Part shown: one piece after another, positions 7,036 to 11,900 of the stretch
Layout of the letters: each line of letters opens with the position of its first letter
Numbering within the stretch: position 1 is the first letter of the stretch
Notes under the pieces: model-generated
The model's database searches: none
What the model was told of the DNA's origin: nothing
Seen by the model: the letters and a program-made list of their open reading frames with translations, nothing else
Position numbers and translations under genes: made by a program
From: JACQHM01 sp964535215
Lineage (GTDB): Bacteria; Methylomirabilota; Methylomirabilia; Methylomirabilales; JACQHM01
Length of the DNA stretch: 14,600 nucleotides
Assembly: GCA_964535215.1 (NCBI GenBank)
Contig: CAZHST010000067.1
Coordinates: 1 to 14,600, forward strand
Reading direction: 5' to 3'

Positions 7036-7710
7036 CTACCCCTCAACAAGCCCTGGGAGGCCCCTTAAGTCCCGGATCTCCGCATCGGCCTCCACCGGCC
7101 CTGGATTCCGTTCCCCGGTCCGATTCACCCAAACCGTCATCAAGCCTAAGGCCTTGGCCGGGATGATGTCGTACTTGAACCCGAAGGCCACGTGCAGGAC
7201 CTCCTCCGGACGGGCCCCCAGCTTGGCCAAGGCATACTCGAAGATCTTCCAACTCGGCTTGTACACCCTGGCCTCTTCGGCCGTGATCGTCTGGTCGAAA
7301 GGGAGGCCGATCCGCCTGATGCTCTCGGCCAGGATCCCGTCCTCGGTGTTCGAGATGATGACAAGGGGAAAACGACCCTTCAAGCTCGCTAATGAGGCCT
7401 TGACCTCGGGGAAGGGCTCCCAGGTCGGCATAGCTTCGGCAAAGGTGTCACCATCTGCCGGTCCATAGGGGAGGCCGAAATCCTCAAGGGCTTGCGCAAG
7501 GCTCTCCCGCAGGATCTGGCGGTAGGGCTTGAACTCCTTCTGGATGAGCTGAAACTGGACCTCCTCCCAATGCCTGTGGAAGGCCTGGAGATCCACGCCA
7601 GCGTGCTTCCCTCGGAGGATCTGCTCGAAGCAGGTCAGGATCCCCCTCTCCCAGTCAATCAGGGTCCCGTAGCAGTCAAAGGTGATGAAGGTGGGCGTCC
7701 GGGGAAGCAT
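7036..7710 (-). CDS. HAD-superfamily hydrolase, haloacid dehalogenase-like
   Basis: A 224-residue HAD hydrolase. Motif I is FDCYGTLIDW (nucleophile Asp12, Thr16). The second Asp of the usual phosphatase motif DxDGT is replaced by Tyr14, as in L-2-haloacid dehalogenases. Motif II is VIISNTEDG (Ser120-Asn121), motif III is VYKPSWKIFEYAL (Lys151), and motif IV is the unusual VAFGFKYDIIPAKALG (Asp181), where relatives usually read VASSxxxDIxPA. The cap domain spans about residues 18-95. A dehalogenase or a related small-molecule role fits the motifs; the substrate cannot be told from sequence. The start ATG 7710 shares one base with the hslV stop (TAATG), and GGAG lies six bases upstream. The stop is 4 bases before hslU, so the gene sits inside an hslVU operon that is normally uninterrupted. 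Confidence 0.88.
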   Translation of the reverse strand: MLPRTPTFITFDCYGTLIDWERGILTCFEQILRGKHAGVDLQAFHRHWEEVQFQLIQKEFKPYRQILRESLAQALEDFGLPYGPADGDTFAEAMPTWEPFPEVKASLASLKGRFPLVIISNTEDGILAESIRRIGLPFDQTITAEEARVYKPSWKIFEYALAKLGARPEEVLHVAFGFKYDIIPAKALGLMTVWVNRTGERNPGPVEADAEIRDLRGLPGLVEG

Positions 7711-8336
7711 TACAGCTCCTCGATGGTGATCTGGTCATTCGAATACACACAGATGGAAGCGGCAATCTTCATGGCCTCTTCGACGATCCTTTTCGTGTCC
7801 AGGTCGCTGAACCGGACCAGGGCCCGGGCCGCCGCCGCCGCATACGGCCCCCCGGATCCGATGCCGATGACGCCGTCGTCGGGCTCGATGACATCCCCCG
7901 TCCCCGAGATGACCAAGGAATGCTCCTTATCCACAACGACAAGCAGGGCCTCCAGACGCCGGAGGACCCGGTCGGTCCGCCAGTCCTTGGCCAGCTCCAC
8001 GGCCGCCCGGGGGAGGTTTCCACCGTACTCCTCAAGCTTCTGCTCGAACTTGGTGAAGAGGGTGATGGCATCGGCCGCCGCCCCGGCAAAGCCGACGATC
8101 ACCCGGTCGTTGTACAGGCGGCGGACCTTCCTGGCCGTGTGTTTCACCACCGTCTCGCCGAAGGAGACCTGCCCATCCCCGGCTACCGCCACCCGGCCCT
8201 TGTGCCTCACGGCAAGGATGGTAGTGCCCCGGAAACCCCTGGCCAGGGGCCAGGGACGAAAGCCAGATCCAGCATGAAACGTTACAGCTTGCTCTCCATC
8301 ATGCCGTTGCCAGTCTCTTCGAGGTTTTTGTTTCAT
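7710..8336 (-). CDS. hslV: HslV, proteolytic subunit of the HslVU protease; start uncertain
   Basis: N-terminal-nucleophile threonine peptidase that forms the double-hexamer chamber fed by HslU. The conserved mature part begins TTILAVRHKGRVAVAGDGQVSFG (first Thr codon at 8225) and contains ARKVRRLYND, VGFAGAAADA, AVELAKDWRTDRVLRRLEALL, GTGDVIEP and GIGSGGPYAAAAARAL; it ends DQITIEEL. Everything from the catalytic Thr on is intact. The start is not: relatives open a few residues before this Thr, but between it and the xerC stop the only in-frame ATG is at 8336 (37-residue leader, with GGGAGG touching the ATG), and a GTG at 8384 overlaps xerC with no Shine-Dalgarno. A CTG at 8246 would give a 7-residue leader but has no ribosome site. 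I give 8336 provisionally. The region is built of short repeats. Confidence 0.9.
   Translation of the reverse strand: MKQKPRRDWQRHDGEQAVTFHAGSGFRPWPLARGFRGTTILAVRHKGRVAVAGDGQVSFGETVVKHTARKVRRLYNDRVIVGFAGAAADAITLFTKFEQKLEEYGGNLPRAAVELAKDWRTDRVLRRLEALLVVVDKEHSLVISGTGDVIEPDDGVIGIGSGGPYAAAAARALVRFSDLDTKRIVEEAMKIAASICVYSNDQITIEEL
8242..8255. repeat. Two tandem GCCAGGG heptamers at the hslV 5' end
   Basis: Two identical adjoining 7-bp units, GCCAGGG, lie 17-30 bases upstream of the catalytic-threonine codon of hslV. With the flanking CCCCTG they make a perfect 14-base palindrome, CCCCTGGCCAGGGG. If hslV starts upstream, this would be coding; if not, it is an intergenic repeat abutting the gene. 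Confidence 0.45.
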
Positions 8337-8342
8337 CCTCCC

Positions 8343-8370
8343 TATACCCCATACCCAATACCCTATACCC
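8343..8370. repeat. Four-unit 7-bp tandem array (GGGTATN) between xerC and hslV
   Basis: On the minus strand four heptamers follow each other without spacer: GGGTATA, GGGTATT, GGGTATG, GGGTATA. Only the seventh base varies. The array fills most of the space between the xerC stop (8377) and the ATG at 8336. A 7-base period would shift frame at every unit, so this is not a protein repeat, although the longest hslV frame happens to cross it. Confidence 0.8.
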
Positions 8371-8376
8371 TGTTTT

Positions 8377-9354
8377 TTAGGCACGGGGATGGGTCCTGTC
8401 GTACACCTCCATGAGCTGTTCAGGGCTTACAGCGGTGTAGCGTTGAGTCGTCGAAAGCCGTCGGTGGCCCAAGAGCTCCTGGATCGCCCGAAGATTTGCC
8501 CCGGCCGAAAGGAGGTGCGTTGCAAAGCTATGCCGGAGGCCGTGGGGGGTGATCTTCCGGCCCAGGCCACTCTTCTGCAGATAGTGCGAGAGGATTGCCC
8601 GAACGCTTCCCTCCCGTAAGCGCCTCCCCCTGGTGTTGAAGAATAGTGCCGGCACACCGGTCGGGGGTCGGGGTTGGGAGCTCGACACCTCAGGAATCAA
8701 CCGGGAAGCCTTCGGCCTTTTCACCGCCGAGCGTCGAACGAGGAACATATGGCGGAGCTTGAGGTAGTCCTCCAGCGCGGCGATGGCTTTCCGGCCGATC
8801 GGCACGATCCGTTCCCTCCCCCCTTTCCCCTTGACCTTGACCAGCCCGGCCTGGAGGTCCAGATCCTGAAGGTCTAGGGCCACCAGTTCCCCAACCCTGA
8901 TCCCGGAGGCGTACAGGAGCTCCAGGACCGCTCGATCCCGAGCCTGGATCGGGTCTTCCCCCCGGATAGACTGGAGGAGCCGGAAGGTCTCATCCACCTC
9001 CAGGGAGGGGGCCAAGCGTTTTGGAAGCTTTGGGCTGGAGACCGGGCGTGCCGGGTTCCCGGCCACCTCCCCCTGCCGGGAGAGGTACCGGAAGAAGCTT
9101 CTCAAGGTGGCAAGCTTCCTCGCCTGGCTTGGACGGGACAGCCCTTTCTCCTGGAGAGTGGCCAGGAACGCCCGGATGGTCACGTGATCGATCGTTCCCA
9201 CCTCGAGGCTCCCATCCTTGGAAACGGCCAGCCCGGTCGCCTGGAGAAACCGGGAGAACTGGAGCAGATCAATCCGGTAGCTCCTCAAGGTGTGGGGCGA
9301 GGCACCCCGCTCGACCGAAAGATACCGAAGAAACGCTGCGACCTTGTCCTCCAC
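8377..9354 (-). CDS. xerC: Tyrosine recombinase XerC
   Basis: Site-specific recombinase that works with XerD at dif, together with FtsK, to resolve chromosome dimers. The product is 325 residues: SAM-like core-binding domain (1-105, FLRYLSVERGASPHTLRSYRIDL) and catalytic domain (115-320). Catalytic residues are all present: Arg153 (GIRVGELVAL), Lys177 (KGKGGRERIVPI), His271/Arg274 (HGLRHSFATHLL), His297 (LGHRRLST) and the nucleophile Tyr306 (QRYTAVS). An extra stretch of about 25-30 residues at 203-233, rich in Lys/Arg/Ser/Pro, lies between the ALEDYL helix and ALFFNTRGRRL; usual XerC proteins are near 300 residues. The start is GTG 9354 with a G-run just before it. The setting between trmFO and hslV is the conserved chromosomal one, so a phage or integron integrase is unlikely. 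Confidence 0.93.
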   Translation of the reverse strand: MEDKVAAFLRYLSVERGASPHTLRSYRIDLLQFSRFLQATGLAVSKDGSLEVGTIDHVTIRAFLATLQEKGLSRPSQARKLATLRSFFRYLSRQGEVAGNPARPVSSPKLPKRLAPSLEVDETFRLLQSIRGEDPIQARDRAVLELLYASGIRVGELVALDLQDLDLQAGLVKVKGKGGRERIVPIGRKAIAALEDYLKLRHMFLVRRSAVKRPKASRLIPEVSSSQPRPPTGVPALFFNTRGRRLREGSVRAILSHYLQKSGLGRKITPHGLRHSFATHLLSAGANLRAIQELLGHRRLSTTQRYTAVSPEQLMEVYDRTHPRA

Positions 9355-9370
9355 TCTCCCCCCAAAAGCG

Positions 9371-9442
9371 GCCAGTGGCCGGCAACCAGTGACAACGAAC
9401 GCTCAGCCTGTCTCCACTGGCCACTGGCCACTGATCACTGGC
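9371..9442. repeat. Inverted pair of 7-bp tandem arrays (CACTGGC family) upstream of xerC
   Basis: The 122-base gap between trmFO and xerC holds two facing arrays. At 9415-9442 four plus-strand heptamers adjoin: CACTGGC, CACTGGC, CACTGAT, CACTGGC. At 9371-9391 three opposite-strand units occur: GCCAGTG, GCCGGCA, ACCAGTG. GGCCAGTGGCC at 9370-9380 is the exact complement of 9419-9429, so an 11-bp stem can form around a 38-base loop. No T-tract follows. Confidence 0.75.
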
Positions 9443-9476
9443 CACGTTTTGAAGATACGAGGTTTTCAAGGAAAGG

Positions 9477-10844
9477 TCAAGCAAAAAGCCGGATCCAGCC
9501 TTCCAGGTCCTGCAACGCCCGCTCGGCCAACCGGAGATTCCGCTCGTGGCGATCCCTCACCCGTTGGGGAAGCGGGGGGAGGAGGCCGAAGTTGACGTTC
9601 ATGGGCTGAAACCGCTGCGGGTTGGCCTGGACGATGTAGCGGAGGAGGGACCCCAGGCTGGTCGTCGGAGGAAGCGGGATGGCAGGTTTTCCCTGGAGGA
9701 GGCGGGCCGCGTTGAAGCCGGCCAGCAGGCCCGTCCCTGCCGATTCGAGATACCCCTCCACGCCGATCAGCTGGCCGGCGAAGAAGAGACCCTCATCCCC
9801 TTTGAACTGGAGGGTCTCCTTCAAGAGGACCGGGGCGGGGATAAAGGTGTTGCGATGGATGCTCCCGTACCGGAGGAACTCCGCCTTCTCCAAACCCGGG
9901 ATCATCCGGAAGATCCGCTTCTGCTCCCCCCGTCGCATCCGGGTCTGGAAGCCAACCATGTTATACATGGTCGCCTCCTGATTCTCCTGGCGGAGCTGGA
10001 CCACGGCGTAGGGGCGCCTTCCCGTCCGAGGGTCGATCAAGCCGACAGGCCGCATCGGCCCGTACCGGAGGGCATCCTCCCCCCGGCCGGCCAGCTCCTC
10101 GATGGGGAGACAGGCCTCAAAGAACCGCGTTTCCTCAAAATCATGCAAGGGATAGAGATCAGCCGTGCGGACCGCCTGCCAGAAGGCCAAGTACTCCTCC
10201 CTCGTCATCGGGCAGTTCAGGTAATCCTCCCCTCCTTTCCCGTACCGGGAAGCGGCGAAGACAATGCCGAAGTCGATGGAGTCGGCGGAGACGATGGGGG
10301 AGATGGCATCATAGAAGGCGAGGAGAGACGAAGGGGGGGCTGCCCAGGGGCCATCGGCCTGGTGGGAGGCCACGAAGTCGCCGAAGAGACGCTGGAGCTC
10401 CCCGGCGAGGGCATCGGAGGTCAGGGGACCGGTGGCAACGATCAAGGGGCGCTCCTCAGGGAGCGTGGTGATCTCCTCCCGGACGATCTCGATCAGAGGG
10501 TGCCCTTCCAGGTGGGCGGTGACGGCTTGAGCGAAACGCTCCCGGTCCACGGCCAGGGCCTGGCCGGCCGGGACGGCAAAGGCCTCGGCCAAGGGGATAA
10601 GAAGGGAGCCTAAGCGCCGCATCTCCTCTTTGAGGAGGCCGCTGGCATCGGTCAAGGCCCTCGATTTGAAGGAGTTACTGCACACCAGCTCGGCCAGCCA
10701 TCCCGTCTGGTGGGCGGGGGTCCGCTTGACCGGGCGCATTTCGTAGAGGCGGACCGGGAACCCCGATCGGGCCACCTGCCAGGCGGCCTCAGACCCGGCC
10801 AAGCCTCCGCCCACGATGGTGACCGCTCTCTGAACGCTGCCCAT
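9477..10844 (-). CDS. trmFO: Folate/FAD-dependent tRNA (m5U54) methyltransferase TrmFO
   Basis: Methylates U54 in the tRNA T-loop using methylene-tetrahydrofolate and reduced FAD. From ATG 10844 the product is 455 residues: FAD-binding VTIVGGGLAGSEAAW (Gly12-Gly17 loop), ELVCSNSFKS with conserved Cys55, ATGPLTSDAL, SRYGKGGEDYLNCPM with the second conserved Cys211, RPYAVVQLRQENQEATMYNMVGFQTRM, GQLIGVEGYLESAGTGLLAG, and the C-terminal QPMNVNFGLLPPLP. A segment of roughly 15-18 residues (157-172, FVASHQADGPWAAPPS) before LAFYDAISPIV appears longer than in common relatives. A GTG at 10874, overlapping the smpB stop (GTGA), would add 10 residues. I prefer the ATG because the FAD loop normally begins within a few residues and a GGGGAAGGG lies just upstream, but translation from either is possible. 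Confidence 0.95.
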   Translation of the reverse strand: MGSVQRAVTIVGGGLAGSEAAWQVARSGFPVRLYEMRPVKRTPAHQTGWLAELVCSNSFKSRALTDASGLLKEEMRRLGSLLIPLAEAFAVPAGQALAVDRERFAQAVTAHLEGHPLIEIVREEITTLPEERPLIVATGPLTSDALAGELQRLFGDFVASHQADGPWAAPPSSLLAFYDAISPIVSADSIDFGIVFAASRYGKGGEDYLNCPMTREEYLAFWQAVRTADLYPLHDFEETRFFEACLPIEELAGRGEDALRYGPMRPVGLIDPRTGRRPYAVVQLRQENQEATMYNMVGFQTRMRRGEQKRIFRMIPGLEKAEFLRYGSIHRNTFIPAPVLLKETLQFKGDEGLFFAGQLIGVEGYLESAGTGLLAGFNAARLLQGKPAIPLPPTTSLGSLLRYIVQANPQRFQPMNVNFGLLPPLPQRVRDRHERNLRLAERALQDLEGWIRLFA

Positions 10845-10870
10845 TCCCTTCCCCGGTACCCTATGAAGGC

Positions 10871-11329
10871 TCACCGCCGCTTCAGGGCCTGCTCCATCTC
10901 CCGCCGGATCGCCCGCTCCTTCAGGTCCTCCCTTCGATCGTAGAGCTTCTTCCCCCTGGCGAGGGCCAGCTCGACCTTCACCTTTTCCCCCTTGAGATAA
11001 AAGCAGAGCGGGATGAGGGTCAGGCCCTTTTCCTGGACCTTGCCGATCAGGCGCCGGATCTCCGCCTTGTGGAGGAGGAGCTTCCGCCGCCTCAGGGGAT
11101 CATGGTTGAAGAAGCTCGCCCCGGGGTACGGGCTGATGTGGCAGCTGACGAGATAGACTTCCCCTCCTTCGACGGCAGCATAGCTATCCTGGAGGTTCAC
11201 CCGTCCCGCCCGGAGCGACTTCACCTCGGTCCCCAGAAGGGCAATCCCGGCCTCGTAGGTCTCCAGGACCTCGTACTCATGCCGGGCCTTCCGGTTCGTG
11301 GCGAGGATCCTTCTTTCGGAAGAGGCCAT
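10871..11329 (-). CDS. smpB: SsrA-binding protein SmpB
   Basis: Binds tmRNA and carries it into stalled ribosomes for trans-translation. The product is 152 residues, the usual length, beginning MASSERRILATNRKARHEYEV. The oligonucleotide-binding beta barrel holds AGIALLGTEVKSLRAGRVNLQDSYA (27-51) and FFNHDP; the basic C-terminal tail carries GKKLYDRREDLKERAIRREM, the part that fills the empty mRNA channel. ATG 11329 is chosen over the longer frame because the extra 53 residues are Pro/Ser/Gly-rich and antisense-like, and an AAAGGA lies 9 bases upstream. It begins 13 bases after the small secreted-protein gene and its TGA overlaps a possible trmFO GTG. No tmRNA gene is visible in the window. 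Confidence 0.97.
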   Translation of the reverse strand: MASSERRILATNRKARHEYEVLETYEAGIALLGTEVKSLRAGRVNLQDSYAAVEGGEVYLVSCHISPYPGASFFNHDPLRRRKLLLHKAEIRRLIGKVQEKGLTLIPLCFYLKGEKVKVELALARGKKLYDRREDLKERAIRREMEQALKRR

Positions 11330-11342
11330 GGGAACCTGTCCT

Positions 11343-11720
11343 TTACCGGGCGAAGCGTGTCTTCCCGGCCTCGAAGGGATAGGTTGGCAGGAGGACCGGC
11401 CGGTAATCCTCAGGAACCGGGATGGGGAAGGTGGCGAGTTCGAAGGCCCCGATGAGCGTCCGGCCGATCCCCAGGCCGATCCCCTCAAGGAAACCGGCGG
11501 TCAAGCCGAAGGCCGGGCCCCTCTCCTGAGTTTCGTAATAGATCGTCTTGGGCCAGTCGGTGATGAAGCCAAAGACAATGTTGCTAAAGCCTCGGAAGAA
11601 CTTCCCGGCGATCTTCTCCCCGGGGCTCTTCCCGACCCCTGGCTCCGCCCCTTGGGCGAAAGCCCCCAGGCTTAAGACCAGGAACCCTGCCAGAAGGCAG
11701 GCCAGCATTCCACGCTTCAT
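11343..11720 (-). CDS. Small secreted protein, TIGR04073-like (exosortase-associated family)
   Basis: The product is 125 residues from ATG 11720, with GGGGGAGAGGG just upstream. Residues 1-23 (MKRG then LACLLAGFLVLSLGAFA) form a clear signal peptide, with cleavage likely near Ala23-Ala26. The mature part reads GEKIAGKFFRGFSNIVFGFITDWPKTIYYETQERGPAFGLTAG, then GLGIGRTLIGAFELATFPIPVP and a final VLLPTYPFE. This pattern (a tandem-Gly helix, then the PxPVPxxYxPxLxPxxxF ending) is what I recall of the TIGR04073 family, described as exosortase-system associated; the assignment is from memory of the pattern. No exosortase or PEP-CTERM gene is in the window, and no reaction is known. Its tail is 13 bases before smpB, so the two probably share a transcript. 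Confidence 0.75.
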   Translation of the reverse strand: MKRGMLACLLAGFLVLSLGAFAQGAEPGVGKSPGEKIAGKFFRGFSNIVFGFITDWPKTIYYETQERGPAFGLTAGFLEGIGLGIGRTLIGAFELATFPIPVPEDYRPVLLPTYPFEAGKTRFAR

Positions 11721-11785
11721 GCCCTCTCCCCCTCTCTCTAGAAGGTAACCAGTCAGAACCCTTCCCGCAGGAGGCCCCCATCCCC

Positions 11786-11819
11786 CACCTGCCCCCTCCT
11801 TCTTCGCGGGGGGAGGGTG
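11786..11819. repeat. G/C-run hairpin upstream of the small secreted-protein gene
   Basis: A C-rich arm (CACC then CCCCCTCC) and a G-rich arm (GGGGGGAGGGTG) flank a TTCTTCG-type loop and can form an imperfect hairpin. The flanks are further G/C runs. It resembles the element near 1431-1454 in having C-run and G-run arms with a short loop, and is probably a dispersed intergenic repeat. No T-run follows in the minus direction. Confidence 0.45.
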
Positions 11820-11845
11820 CAAAGGGGGTGCCTTCAAAGAGCGGG

Positions 11846-11880
11846 CACTGCTGAACACTGATGGCTAGATGTTGATGGCT
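11846..11880. repeat. Degenerate 7-bp-phased array downstream of the histidine kinase
   Basis: Five plus-strand heptamers in one phase: CACTGCT, GAACACT, GATGGCT, AGATGTT, GATGGCT. Two are identical 14 bases apart, and CACTGCT and GAACACT share the CACT word of the xerC-side array. The array lies 20 bases after the kinase stop codon, in the 180-base gap before the secreted-protein gene. Confidence 0.5.
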
Positions 11881-11900
11881 TTTAAAGAACCTGTCCAAGC

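Noticed and set aside
8377..9354. xerC as a mobile-element integrase marking an integrated island
   Set aside because: It lies in the usual trmFO - xerC - hslV chromosomal order with XerC-type motifs; no att-like direct repeats, excisionase or phage genes are seen.
8343..9442. The repeat arrays as a small CRISPR
   Set aside because: Units are 7 bp, adjoining, without spacers, and no cas genes are near.
8265..9490. Similar words (GCTGGATCYGGCTTT and AAAACCTCG) near 8265-8330 and 9440-9490 as a dispersed repeat
   Set aside because: The two words occur in opposite order and at different spacings, and one lies in the trmFO coding end; chance similarity is the simpler reading.
11330..11488. A 53-residue N-terminal extension of SmpB
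   Set aside because: It overlaps the secreted-protein gene in another frame, is Ser/Pro/Arg-rich and does not resemble SmpB; the normal start MASSERRIL has a ribosome site.
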